Shown: positions 1-7,252, counted from the first letter of the stretch. The stretch is DNA of 28,970 nucleotides from JAVJSF01 sp040219555 (GCA_040219555.1 JAVJSF010000012.1:1-28970); one strand, 5' to 3'. Notes: generated by a model not told the origin, from the letters alone. Made by a program: numbers and translations.

Positions 1-1
1 C

Positions 2-136
2 CTCATCATCCCGGGTGCGGACACGATCTGGACCCAGACCATCGAGCGTACCGCGGAGGACATCGGCGACCTGCTGTTCGCCACTCCGTACCAGTACACG
101 ATGCGTCACCGCTTCCCGAAGCCTCCGGGCGTCTGA
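2..136 (+). CDS. C-terminal end of an unrecognised protein (partial)
   Basis: An open frame enters from the left edge and ends with TGA at 134-136, giving 44 residues that finish in PKPPGV. The tail contains a short hydrophobic stretch followed by aromatic and basic residues (PYQYTMRHRF), which reads like a real globular C-terminus rather than noise. Codon third positions are strongly G or C, as in the other genes here. A strong hairpin starts 25 bases after the stop, which supports a genuine gene end. I do not recognise the family, and too little is present to guess a function. Confidence 0.6.
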   Translation, partial: LIIPGADTIWTQTIERTAEDIGDLLFATPYQYTMRHRFPKPPGV

Positions 137-161
137 GCCTCGGCTCAACGGAAGTGCCCTG

Positions 162-193
162 CCGGCCGGGTTCCCCCAAGGGAGCCCGGCCGG
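162..193 (+). terminator. Hairpin terminator after the first partial gene
   Basis: A 14-bp stem (162-175 pairing with 180-193, one G-T pair) closes a CCAA loop and is followed by TGGTCGTTCC. It lies just after the stop at 136 and before the convergent gene ending at 254, so it probably ends transcription of the partial gene. There is no long T run, which is normal for high-GC actinobacterial terminators. Confidence 0.65.
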
Positions 194-253
194 TGGTCGT
201 TCCGGGGTGAACGCGAGCGCGAGCGGTTTACCCCCCTCCCCCACCCCCTGCGA

Positions 254-724
254 TCAACGCTCGCCGGGCAGATCCCCGCCCACGCGTGCGGCCTTGGATC
301 GGAAGGCTCTAAGGCGCTCGATCAGATCCGCCGCGGCCGCCTCACCCGTCGGCAGCTCCCACAGCAGCAACTCGACAAGCTCTACCTTGCTCGTGCGGAC
401 ACCGACGCCGCGGAGCTCGTGGATGAGATCCACCAGGCGGTCGTCCAGAGGCCGACGCACCCGGATCGCCAGGTTCACCGCCGCGGCGTCGGCGGGGACG
501 TGCTGGCGAGGGGACACCCGGGGTCGTGCCGCCCGCGCCCGGGCGGACGGCACTGGGGCCGCGGGCCGGGGTGCCGGCGGGGCCGGTGGCTCCTGAGCGC
601 CGGGGGCCGGTGGCGCGGAAGCCTCCGACGGCTCGCCCACAGGTCGACGGGGCGGGGGCGGGCGGCGACTGGCGCGTTCCATGCGCGAGCGCATGGTGTC
701 GATGCCGGATGGAGTATCAGCCAC
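254..724 (-). CDS. ParG-like ribbon-helix-helix partition/DNA-binding protein
   Basis: A 156-residue protein starts at GTG 724-722 and overlaps the end of parA by 8 bases, so the two are translationally coupled. Residues 1-80 are rich in Pro, Ala and Arg and look disordered. Residues about 83-125 (VNLAIRVRRPLDDRLVDLIH onward, then TSKVELVELLLWEL) fit a ribbon-helix-helix fold: one short strand, a helix, a turn and a second helix. Small RHH proteins with flexible basic tails are the centromere-binding partners of short ParA proteins in type Ib partition systems (ParG and relatives). Position and architecture support that role; the assignment rests on fold pattern rather than close similarity. 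An internal ATG at codon 11 is an alternative start. Confidence 0.65.
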   Translation of the reverse strand: MADTPSGIDTMRSRMERASRRPPPPRRPVGEPSEASAPPAPGAQEPPAPPAPRPAAPVPSARARAARPRVSPRQHVPADAAAVNLAIRVRRPLDDRLVDLIHELRGVGVRTSKVELVELLLWELPTGEAAAADLIERLRAFRSKAARVGGDLPGER

Positions 725-1439
725 AGGTCACCTCGATCAGATCGGCGACGGCTCGGAATTCGGCCGCGGCTGCCCGCACCCGGACGCCGGGGTTCGGCTG
801 GCTGACCAGCGCCGCTCGCCGCAGACGGCGCCGGATCCAGCGATGCTCGGACACCGGAGGGGCGACAGTTATCCGCTCGCCCGCCAGCGCTGCCAGGCGT
901 TCGACGTAGCGCCGTGGTGGGACCGAAGGAATCATGGTCGGCGCGAGCAAGAGCCGATATTCCGCGAAGTCGTGGACGATCGCATCGAGTGCGTCCATCT
1001 CTCTGGCCCCGAGGACGACGGGGATGACCACGAGATCGGCGACCTGCATCGCCCCATCGGTCAGGGCGTTCGCTCCGGGATGGGTGTCCACGACGACATA
1101 GGGGTACTCCCAAGCGGTCGACCAGGCCTCGATGCAGTCGGCGACCAACTCGCTGTCGAGACGGCTTGCGGCGAGGTCCGGGTGGGCCGGAAGGAGGGCG
1201 GGCTGATTGGGGCGACGCCGCAATCGAGGAGGCGGTCCCACAGGACCCCGCTCGAGAGCATCCAGAAGGGGGGCGCGGGTGAGCGATTGGGGGTCGAAGC
1301 CCCACATGCGGGTCGCGCCCCCGGCATCCCAGTCCAGATCGATCAGGACCCCCGACAGGGCGGCGGCGAGCTCGTAGGCGAGCGTCGTCTTGCCAACGCC
1401 CCCCTTGGCGGCGGCCACGGTTATCACGCGTGCTGGCAT
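717..1439 (-). CDS. parA: ParA-family partition ATPase
   Basis: A 240-residue Walker-type ATPase. The deviant Walker A motif KGGVGKT is at residues 12-18, the A' motif LIDLDWDAGG at about 36-45, and a Walker B-like stretch VVVDTHPGAN follows near residue 110. The protein has no N-terminal HTH, so it fits the short type Ib ParA group that segregates plasmids using a small RHH partner, which is exactly the next gene. The start at ATG 1439 is chosen because the Walker A lies close behind it. A promoter with a perfect TTGACA -35 would begin transcription at about this A, giving a leaderless mRNA. A longer frame extends upstream to 1946 but crosses that promoter and overlaps repA. The cell role is replicon segregation on the nucleoid; other ParA/MinD-like cargo-positioning roles are possible but less likely here. 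Confidence 0.85.
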   Translation of the reverse strand: MPARVITVAAAKGGVGKTTLAYELAAALSGVLIDLDWDAGGATRMWGFDPQSLTRAPLLDALERGPVGPPPRLRRRPNQPALLPAHPDLAASRLDSELVADCIEAWSTAWEYPYVVVDTHPGANALTDGAMQVADLVVIPVVLGAREMDALDAIVHDFAEYRLLLAPTMIPSVPPRRYVERLAALAGERITVAPPVSEHRWIRRRLRRAALVSQPNPGVRVRAAAAEFRAVADLIEVTCG

Positions 1440-1445
1440 GCGCGC

Positions 1446-1475
1446 AGTCTCGCGTACGCGCATGCGTCCTGTCAA
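1446..1475 (-). promoter_or_regulatory. Promoter of parA, probably leaderless
   Basis: On the minus strand a perfect -35 TTGACA lies at 1475-1470 and a weak -10 GAGACT at 1451-1446, with an 18-base spacer. The first transcribed base would fall at about 1439, the A of the parA ATG. The spacer contains the palindrome CGCATGCG (1459-1466), a plausible operator for autoregulation. Confidence 0.5.
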
Positions 1476-1527
1476 GCATACGTGCCCGCGCGCCCGCATG
1501 CATGGCGCCAACCATGCATGCATGCAT
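1459..1527. repeat. Cluster of GCATGC-type palindromes upstream of parA
   Basis: The 154-base gap between repA and parA contains palindromes built on GCATGC: CGCATGCG at 1459-1466, GCATGCATG near 1496-1504, GGCGCC at 1504-1509 and ATGCATGCATGCAT at 1514-1527. The first lies between the -35 and -10 of the parA promoter. Partition operons are usually repressed by their own RHH protein at such sites, which often double as the centromere. The operator or parS-like role is inference. Confidence 0.5.
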
Positions 1528-1593
1528 CGTTCAGTGGCTGGAACCCGGCCCGGCGGGGCGACGCCCGCCCCTTGCCGGCAACGGTCGATCCGG

Positions 1594-2544
1594 CTACCGG
1601 ATGAGCCTGCGAGGAGGCCTGCCGCGACCCTTCGCGGCACGCGCGACGACCAACTGGTGGGTGAACCCACCTTCGACAGCGACCCTCTCGCGCCGGAATC
1701 GGTAGCCCGTCGCCGGGTGACAGGAGATCGCTTCGCACGCCCGCGCCACCGCAGCGACGTTGTCGCGCTCTCGGGCACAGGTGGAGCCGACGCTGGCAAA
1801 GAACGGCTCACCCAGCCAGTAGGTCTGCCACTCCTCTCCGTCCTCGCCGGCGTCGAAGCGGTCGTTCTCGAGCAGGCCGTACAGCTTCCGGGCAATGGGG
1901 GGGAGGTCGCGAAGGACGTCCCAATCGATGTACGCGCCAGCCTCATGGCGGAGCTGCTCCAGGAACCAGCTTCCCAGGAAGATGTAGCCGGCTCGCTCGG
2001 TGCGTCCCTCGTTGATCACGGGCCACAGGACACGATCGATGATCCCGAAGTGGTCCTCGTGGGTCTTGCGACCGGTGACCGAGTCGTTGACGTCCCCCTC
2101 CCATCGCGCTTCCTGGAGGTTGAGCAGCGTGCGTTTGAGCGCCTGGCGCGCATTGCGTCCCGACTCATGCCAGCCGAAGTCATGCAGCATCCGGTACTGG
2201 CTGAAGGGTATTGCGGTCGCTGCGGGCTGCTCGAGCTGCAGCCACCGCGATCCGAGCCACACGATCGCCATGTAGCCGTGGCGGCCGATCGGCGGGCCGG
2301 CTGTCTGCCGGATCGATCCGAGACGATCGGCGATGGCCACACCGGCTGCGACCTCGAGGCCCTTTCGCGCAGTCGAGCGGTCCGCGAAGCCGTACTTGAG
2401 TGGCTGGTGGAGGGAGCGCAGGTGATCCTGGCTCACGAGGGCAAGTTGCTCCTCGCCCGAATGCGCGTCCTGGGTCGGCGTGTGGGGCCGCAGGCGTGCG
2501 CCCGGTCGAGGGAGGGGGTCGGACGTAGCGTCACCGGAGGCCAT
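1594..2544 (-). CDS. repA: RepA-like plasmid replication initiator (winged-helix)
   Basis: A 316-residue protein when started at ATG 2544; the frame stays open to a TTG at 2598, but that has no ribosome binding site and sits against an inverted iteron. Residues about 45-230 alternate helices and short strands, with blocks such as HGYMAIVWLGSRWLQLEQ and a later DWDVLRDLPPIARKLYGLL. This resembles the tandem winged-helix initiators of iteron plasmids (replication initiator protein A / Rep_3 style), where the second block is the characteristic RKLYRLL helix. The C-terminus is strongly basic and could bind DNA. It is followed by parA and the RHH gene on the same strand and preceded by the iteron array it would bind. 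Family assignment is by pattern, so the exact initiator class is uncertain; the context makes an initiator role likely. Confidence 0.7.
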   Translation of the reverse strand: MASGDATSDPLPRPGARLRPHTPTQDAHSGEEQLALVSQDHLRSLHQPLKYGFADRSTARKGLEVAAGVAIADRLGSIRQTAGPPIGRHGYMAIVWLGSRWLQLEQPAATAIPFSQYRMLHDFGWHESGRNARQALKRTLLNLQEARWEGDVNDSVTGRKTHEDHFGIIDRVLWPVINEGRTERAGYIFLGSWFLEQLRHEAGAYIDWDVLRDLPPIARKLYGLLENDRFDAGEDGEEWQTYWLGEPFFASVGSTCARERDNVAAVARACEAISCHPATGYRFRRERVAVEGGFTHQLVVARAAKGRGRPPRRLIR

Positions 2545-2598
2545 GGCGCAAGTGTGCCTCACGATGTGGAGGCGATGGGGTGGGGCGCGAGCCGGCAA

Positions 2599-2616
2599 CC
2601 GGGGTAAAGAACTCGC
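2599..2616 (-). repeat. Inverted iteron next to repA
   Basis: Read on the minus strand this is GCGAGTTCTTTACCCCGG, keeping both conserved half-sites. It lies 55 bases upstream of the preferred repA start, so initiator binding here could repress repA, as inverted iterons do in many iteron plasmids. Confidence 0.65.
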
Positions 2617-2618
2617 AC

Positions 2619-2660
2619 GTGCGGGCGCGCCGCGCGACGCGCGGCGCGGCGTGCCCGCAC
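2619..2660. other. 17-bp GC-rich hairpin beside the origin
   Basis: Bases 2619-2635 pair with 2644-2660 (one G-T pair) around an 8-base loop. On the plus strand it is followed by CCTGTTGTTTCT. It may insulate the origin from transcription or be a structural origin element; the sequence alone does not say which. Confidence 0.6.
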
Positions 2661-2743
2661 CCTGTTGTTTCTAGACCTTCCTACCTTCTACTACTACGTG
2701 GGCGGATTATCCGCGCGTATGCAGGGGAATCTTGCGTCGGAGT

Positions 2744-2829
2744 GCGAGCCTCGTACCCCGGTCGGCGCGAGTCGCGTACCCCCGTTTGACGCGAGCGGAT
2801 TACCCCGGTCGGCGAGGCGATTACCCCGG
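2744..2829 (+). repeat. Iteron array A (four direct copies)
   Basis: Copies lie at 2744-2761, 2767-2784, 2791-2808 (exact consensus) and 2812-2829. Start-to-start distances are 23, 24 and 21 bases, close to two helical turns, so initiator molecules would bind the same face of the helix. All four keep GCGAG and TACCCC. Confidence 0.8.
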
Positions 2830-2877
2830 TAAGTCCACCGCGGCCCGACCCCTCCTGTGGAGAACCACGGACCTGGG

Positions 2878-2980
2878 GCGAGTGCGCTACCCGGGTAAAT
2901 GGCTCGCGACCGCGGTCCGCTCGGCGCAGCGGCGGTAATCCGCTCGCGTCAACCCCGTTTCCGCGAGCGGATTACCCCTC
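2878..2980. repeat. Iteron array B (two inverted pairs)
   Basis: A direct copy at 2878-2895 overlaps an inverted copy at 2890-2907 through a shared CCCGGG, making one extended palindrome. A second inverted pair is formed by 2930-2947 (minus) and 2963-2980 (plus), whose 15-base arms 2934-2948 and 2962-2976 are perfectly complementary. Such head-to-head iterons are typical of regulatory or initiator-loading sites. Confidence 0.7.
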
Positions 2981-3006
2981 CGGCGGCGCTCATCGACCCC
3001 CGGTGC

Positions 3007-3046
3007 GCGAGTCGTCTACCCCGGGTGCGCGAGCGGATTACCCCGG
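3007..3046 (+). repeat. Iteron array C (two direct copies)
   Basis: Copies at 3007-3024 and 3029-3046 are 22 bases apart. The second matches the consensus exactly and abuts the stop codon of the convergently placed VWA gene at 3047, so the array runs right up to coding sequence. Confidence 0.8.
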
Positions 3047-4858
3047 TCAGGTGGTGAGGCGCCGGTAGAGCTGGGGCAGCTTCTGGGGGAGCGTGCGGAC
3101 GTCGTCGATGATGACGAAGTTGGCATCCGAGTACATGTGGGGCAGATAGTCGCCACCCTCTTTGTCCACGGTCACGCAGAACAGGTGGATCTTTTCCCTG
3201 CGCGCCTCGCGGAGGGCCATCTTGGTGTCCTCCTGGGCGTAGGTGTTGTCCTGGTAGGTGTCCGAGTCGTAGGGCTTGCCGTCGGTCAGCAGGATCATCA
3301 GCTTCACCTGCGAGTCGGCTGCGGCGAGCCGGCGCGTTGCGTGGCGCAGCGCGGGCCCCATGCGGGTCTTCTGGTGGGCGTAGATCCCCCCGATGCGCCC
3401 CTTCACACGGTCGTCGTAGCGCTCGCCGAGCTCCTTGACGACATAGAACTGCGAGTCATCGCGCCCGGATCCCGAGAACCCGTAGATGGCGTACTCATCG
3501 CGGATCGCCTCGAGCGCCTCGCACATCAGAAGCAGCGCTTCCTTCTCGATGTCGATGATGCGCTTACGACCGTCGATCTTACGATCGGTCGAACTGGACA
3601 TGTCGACCACGAAGGCCGTGGTCACATCGCGATCCTTCTTGTCGCGCTTGACGTAGACCCTGCTGGTGGGCGAGATCCGGGCGCGGCGGTCGACCACGTA
3701 CTCAACGAGGCCGTCGGTGTCCAGGTCGTCGCCTTCCTCCTGGAAGCGCATCTTGCGCAGGCGCTCGGGTCTCATCAGCTGGAAGTTGCGGCGGATCTGG
3801 GTGACGATCCCGCCGAACTCGTGGAAGGTCGCGGCGACGAAACCTTCCTGGGTGCGCGTCTGGCGGTGCTCGGTGAGGGTGCACCAGCTCGGCCGGTAGT
3901 CCTCGATCTTGTGGTCCCACTCGTCGTAGAGGAACACCCGCTCGCCCAGATCCTCCTCGGGCGCCTCTTCCTCCTCGACCTGGGGCACATCACCGAGGCC
4001 CGTCTGGGTGGGCGAGTCCGAGCCACTCCCCTCGGCGTCGTCGGTGCGCCCATCGGCGGTGCCGGGAGGAGTCTCGTCGTCGCCCTCCGAGGTCGTCGAC
4101 TGCGCCATGTCCTCGGGGTCGCCCTGCCCCTGCTGGACCTCGGTGGTGTTCATGCCCTTCTGGTCGCCGGTCTGGTCGTCGTTCCCCTGCTCCTGACCGT
4201 CCTGCTGGTCGGGGTCGTCGACCTGGTCGACGGCGCGCTTGGCCGGCGCGTCGGTCTCTGGCCGGACCATCTCCTCCATCACCGGGGTCATGAAGGGCGG
4301 CAGCTCGATCGGCTGGTAGTCCTCGTCATCGCCACCGCTCGCCTGCTCCGGCGGGTCCGTCTGGTCCTCGGGGGAGCGGTCCTCATCCTGCTGACCCTCG
4401 GCCTGCTGCTGCTGCGGCGGCTCGTCGGGGCTGATGTTCCGCCGCGGGTCGGCAAGGTGCTCCTCGATGATGATGTACAGGCGACTGGTCAGCGCGGCGG
4501 TGTCGCCGACCCGTGCCTCGGGCTCCTCCACCTCTCCGAGCAGCGCGCCGACGTTGGCGATCAACTCACGGGTCGCCGGCGCGACCGTCGACAGGTCCGG
4601 TTCCATGCCCAGGGAGTGCTGCAGAAGAGCCTCCACCACCGCCTGGCTGTCGGGGAGACCACCCAGCTCGGGCCGACCCTCGATGCTGGCGCTCTTGATC
4701 GCGTCCATGTCGCGGCTGATGCCCGGGTAGGCGCGGCGCACGGCGCAGTCGATGCGGTGACCCTCGATCACGTTGAACAGGTCACGCGCCAGCGCCGGCT
4801 GAGGAAACAGCGCGTAGAAGCGGGTGAGGTCCGTCTCGGGCGGGCGGGTGGTGCTCAC
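3047..4858 (-). CDS. NorD/CbbO-type VWA-domain activator, C-terminal part
   Basis: A 603-residue protein starting at GTG 4858, whose GTGA overlaps the stop of the gene before it. Residues 1-150 are helical and include an RIDCAVRRAYPGISRDMD block. Residues about 155-330 form a long acidic, Gln-rich, low-complexity linker. The C-terminal 185 residues are a von Willebrand A domain with MIDAS motif DMSSS (419-423), a MIDAS threonine in KTRMG (about 498) and LLTDGKP (about 524), ending in LPQKLPQLYRRL, as in NorD and CbbO. These proteins work with a NorQ/CbbQ AAA+ ATPase in the cytoplasm to remodel or metallate a target enzyme such as nitric oxide reductase or RubisCO. The partner ATPase is two genes upstream. 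No such client enzyme is visible in the window. Confidence 0.85.
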   Translation of the reverse strand: MSTTRPPETDLTRFYALFPQPALARDLFNVIEGHRIDCAVRRAYPGISRDMDAIKSASIEGRPELGGLPDSQAVVEALLQHSLGMEPDLSTVAPATRELIANVGALLGEVEEPEARVGDTAALTSRLYIIIEEHLADPRRNISPDEPPQQQQAEGQQDEDRSPEDQTDPPEQASGGDDEDYQPIELPPFMTPVMEEMVRPETDAPAKRAVDQVDDPDQQDGQEQGNDDQTGDQKGMNTTEVQQGQGDPEDMAQSTTSEGDDETPPGTADGRTDDAEGSGSDSPTQTGLGDVPQVEEEEAPEEDLGERVFLYDEWDHKIEDYRPSWCTLTEHRQTRTQEGFVAATFHEFGGIVTQIRRNFQLMRPERLRKMRFQEEGDDLDTDGLVEYVVDRRARISPTSRVYVKRDKKDRDVTTAFVVDMSSSTDRKIDGRKRIIDIEKEALLLMCEALEAIRDEYAIYGFSGSGRDDSQFYVVKELGERYDDRVKGRIGGIYAHQKTRMGPALRHATRRLAAADSQVKLMILLTDGKPYDSDTYQDNTYAQEDTKMALREARREKIHLFCVTVDKEGGDYLPHMYSDANFVIIDDVRTLPQKLPQLYRRLTT

Positions 4859-5943
4859 CGTGTCTCCTGGGGGTAGCGTCGGCGCAGATCGCCGACCGTT
4901 CCGGGGATGTCGTCCAACGAGAAGCCATAGGTGCCGAACTCGATGCGCCCGGCTCCGTGGGCGGTGGCGACCTTGTAGGCCGAGAAGTTGTTCGCGTCCG
5001 AGTCGAAGACGCTCATCTCGGTCGGCAGCACGATGTGCGCCGCACCGTAGGTGTCGGAGCCGGCGGCCTCGCCGGCCGAGCGGATGGCGACATCGCGCCC
5101 GGCCAGGGCCGTGGCGAACAGCTTCAGGATGCGTGCCACGTCCTTGAGAGCGAGGCCATCCTTGAGCTCCTCGAGCACATCGAGTGCGTACTTGGAACCC
5201 ATGCGGAAGTATCCGCGTCCCACCTCGCGATTGCGTTCGAGGATCACCAGGCCGCGCGCGACCCACTGGCCCGCGCCCTCCACGCTCACCCGCTCGGAGT
5301 TGAGGAGGTCGAGAAGGGTGTCGGCCGCCTCGAGCGAGGCCTCGGGATCCACCGCCGCCACCTGCCGCACGAGATCGAGGTAGGCGCTCCGAAAGCGCGG
5401 GCGCAGTCGGGCGAGGATGGGGGGGAGGGCGGCGGCGAGCTCCACGGCATGCTTGCGACGCTTCTCGTCGCGTCTGTCCCGAGCCGCGAGCTGGGTGCGG
5501 AGCTCGTTGGCCCGCTTGACCTTCGGCTCGATGTTGCGCAGCTCGCGCTCGAGCCCGTCCAGCTCGCCCGCCAGCCCGGTGGTGTCGGCCTCGTCGCCGA
5601 CGCCCGAGGTGGCCCGGGTGACGATGTCCACATAGGCCCCGGCGAGGGTCGTGTCGGGCGCTCCGTAGAGATCGGGCAGCTGCTTTGCCACCTCGACTCC
5701 GCTCTTCCAGCCGACCGTGGCGACGTCGGTCACCTCGCGCAGGTAGCGCTCTACAAGCGCATCATCGCGCTCTGCCAGCAGACGGGGCAGTTGGCGCGCG
5801 ACCTCCACCCCGAGCTGATACTTCAGCTCGGAGATGCCCTCCACCATGCGCAGGTACGCCTGACGCTGGGCCTCGGGTACCGAGGCCAGCATCTCGCGGG
5901 CGACGTAGATGCCGACATTGCCGACGGTCGGCCCGAAGGTCAT
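4855..5943 (-). CDS. Helical-repeat protein, probably the detached N-terminal half of a NorD-like activator
   Basis: A 362-residue soluble protein sandwiched between the NorQ-like ATPase and the VWA protein, with SD GGAGGGG and ATG at 5943, and a 4-base overlap with the next gene. Residues 1-110 contain two similar helical blocks ending in GVEVARQLPRLLAERDDALV and GVEVAKQLPDLYGAPDTTLA. A charged coiled-coil-like stretch lies at about 120-160, followed by a third block with AVELAAALPPILARL. The end has an AYKVATAHGAGRIEFGTYGF motif. A similar motif (histidine, alanine, glycine, glutamate-phenylalanine-glycine-threonine) precedes the VWA part in large single-chain NorD-like proteins. I infer that this gene and the next are a split version of one such protein. 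Homology is from memory of family pattern. Confidence 0.65.
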   Translation of the reverse strand: MTFGPTVGNVGIYVAREMLASVPEAQRQAYLRMVEGISELKYQLGVEVARQLPRLLAERDDALVERYLREVTDVATVGWKSGVEVAKQLPDLYGAPDTTLAGAYVDIVTRATSGVGDEADTTGLAGELDGLERELRNIEPKVKRANELRTQLAARDRRDEKRRKHAVELAAALPPILARLRPRFRSAYLDLVRQVAAVDPEASLEAADTLLDLLNSERVSVEGAGQWVARGLVILERNREVGRGYFRMGSKYALDVLEELKDGLALKDVARILKLFATALAGRDVAIRSAGEAAGSDTYGAAHIVLPTEMSVFDSDANNFSAYKVATAHGAGRIEFGTYGFSLDDIPGTVGDLRRRYPQETR

Positions 5944-5958
5944 CGACCCCTCCGGTGC

Positions 5959-6771
5959 TTAGAACTGGGTGGCGATGATCTCGACGATTGAGCGCTGCAT
6001 CTCCAGGTCATCGGTGATCGGCTTGCAGATGGTGGCCTCGCAGGCCTCCACCGGCTCCACCCCGGCTTGGATGAGCTGGCCGGCATAGACCAGCAGTCGG
6101 GTGGAGACGCCCTCCTCGAGACCGTGGGTGCGCAGGTTGCGCACCTTCCTGCCGATAGTGACCAGCTTCGAGGCCGTATCGGTATCGACGCCGGACTCGG
6201 AGACCACGATGGTCTCCTCCAGGTCGGCCGGCGGGTAGTCGAACTCGATGGCCACGAATCGCTGCTTGGTGGAGTGCTTCAGGTCCTTCAGAACGGACTG
6301 GTAGCCAGGGTTGTAGCTGATGACCAACTGGAACTCGTCCGGTGCCTGGACGATCTCGCCCTTCTTCTCCAGCGGCAGCACCCGCCGGTCGTCGGTGAGC
6401 GGGTGGATCACCACGGTGGTGTCCTTGCGCGCCTCGACGACCTCGTCCAGGTACGCGATCCCGCCGGACTTCACGGCGGTGGTCAGCGGCCCGTCCTGCC
6501 AGATCGTCTCATCCCCCTGCAGGGTGTACTTGCCGACCAGATCCGAGGACGTGAGGTCCTCGTGGCAGGCGACGGTCACCAGCGTGCGCTTGAGCCGCCA
6601 GCTCATGTGCTCGACAAAGCGGGTCTTGCCGCACCCGGTGGGCCCCTTGAGCATCACCGGCAGCCGGGCGTTGTAGGCGGCCTCGAAAAGCTCGACCTCG
6701 TTGCCCAGGGGCAGGTAGTACGGCTCCTTGCTGAGGCGGAAATCCTCGACGCGCTGGCTCTCTACCGCCAT
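5959..6771 (-). CDS. NorQ/CbbQ-family MoxR AAA+ ATPase
   Basis: A 270-residue AAA+ ATPase, full length for the CbbQ/NirQ/NorQ family. Walker A is GPTGCGKT at residues 43-50 and is followed by RFVEHMSWRL. The family-typical VACHEDLTSSDLVGKY follows, then Walker B at IAYLDE (105-110) with VVEARKDTTVVIHPLTDDRR, and SYNPGYQ with LKDLKHSTKQRFVAI. Family members use ATP hydrolysis, together with a VWA partner, to activate metalloenzymes (nitric oxide reductase, RubisCO) in the cytoplasm. It begins a tight run with the two NorD-like genes downstream, and a DUF2283-like gene lies 73 bases upstream. The substrate here is unknown. Confidence in the family is very high. Confidence 0.93.
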   Translation of the reverse strand: MAVESQRVEDFRLSKEPYYLPLGNEVELFEAAYNARLPVMLKGPTGCGKTRFVEHMSWRLKRTLVTVACHEDLTSSDLVGKYTLQGDETIWQDGPLTTAVKSGGIAYLDEVVEARKDTTVVIHPLTDDRRVLPLEKKGEIVQAPDEFQLVISYNPGYQSVLKDLKHSTKQRFVAIEFDYPPADLEETIVVSESGVDTDTASKLVTIGRKVRNLRTHGLEEGVSTRLLVYAGQLIQAGVEPVEACEATICKPITDDLEMQRSIVEIIATQF

Positions 6772-6844
6772 GTTCGACTCCTTGCTGCCGACCGGATGAA
6801 GCGATTCACAGGACTCTACCGAACGACCCTTTGGACCCGACCGA

Positions 6845-7156
6845 TCACTCCGCGGGCGCCTCGCCCCAGACCGGGGGAAGGTCGACCTCGAAGCCGCCGT
6901 CGTCCTCTGCGTGGGCGGCGTGCCAGGCCTTGAAGTTGGGGATGCTGAAGCCCACGACCTGCCGACTGGCCGGATCCACGCGGACCAGGATGTCGCGCTC
7001 GGCGTCGTGGATGGCCACGGCGGGGACCGGCGGCCCGTAGGAGACGTGGTAGGTGTCGGCGGCCTCGTCGTAGTGGCTCAAGGACTCGGCGGCGATCTTG
7101 GCGGCGTTCTCCGCCGCGAAATCGGGGCCGCCGCCGGAGGGGGGCTGGGAACTCAC
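6845..7156 (-). CDS. Small DUF2283-like protein
   Basis: A 103-residue protein starting at GTG 7156. After a Gly/Pro/Ala-rich head, residues about 28-80 read as alternating strands: SHYDEAADTYHVSYG, then DILVRVDPASRQVVGFSIPN. This is the pattern of small DUF2283-type proteins (YD...D.Y, then hydrophobic strand, D..G.VVG). The tail is acidic with a PPVWGE end. It lies upstream of the NorQ-NorD-like genes on the same strand and is probably co-transcribed. A clear paralogue is encoded at 8985-9287, on the far side of the ilvB-like gene. The function of the family is not established and I do not assign one. Confidence 0.75.
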   Translation of the reverse strand: MSSQPPSGGGPDFAAENAAKIAAESLSHYDEAADTYHVSYGPPVPAVAIHDAERDILVRVDPASRQVVGFSIPNFKAWHAAHAEDDGGFEVDLPPVWGEAPAE

Positions 7157-7252
7157 GGTTGTGGTCGTCCTCTCATGGTCAGCGGTGGAGCGCCGGTCCA
7201 GTAGACTCGGCCGTCGTTAGAACTATGGGCCACAGGCCGGGGGGTGGGCCGC

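Larger units (their letters stand above)
2545..3046. other. Putative iteron-type replication origin (gene-free stretch)
   Basis: This 500-base stretch holds no convincing gene. It contains eleven 18-bp iterons, eight direct and three inverted, all keeping GCGAG at positions 1-5 and TACC at 11-14. It also has a 17-bp hairpin (2619-2660), an AT-richer pyrimidine tract (2661-2700), and DnaA-box-like nonamers at 2707-2715 (TTATCCGCG, 7/9 to TTATCCACA) and 2856-2864 (TGTGGAGAA, 8/9 on the minus strand). The set lies directly upstream of repA, the classic layout of an iteron plasmid origin. Origin activity is inference. Confidence 0.7.

Noticed and set aside
1496..1527. ATGCAT tandem repeats as a simple phase-variable microsatellite
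   Set aside because: The run is short, is interrupted by GGCGCC, and lies in a promoter region with other palindromes, so an operator explains it better.
1440..1946. N-terminal extension of the ParA frame upstream of ATG 1439
   Set aside because: The extension overlaps repA, crosses the TTGACA promoter, and encodes low-complexity Ser/Arg sequence unlike ParA proteins.
2744..3046. Repeats that could be read as a small CRISPR array
   Set aside because: The repeats are only 18 bases, degenerate in the middle, occur in both orientations and are separated by 3-6 bases rather than by 30-base spacers, and there are no cas genes.
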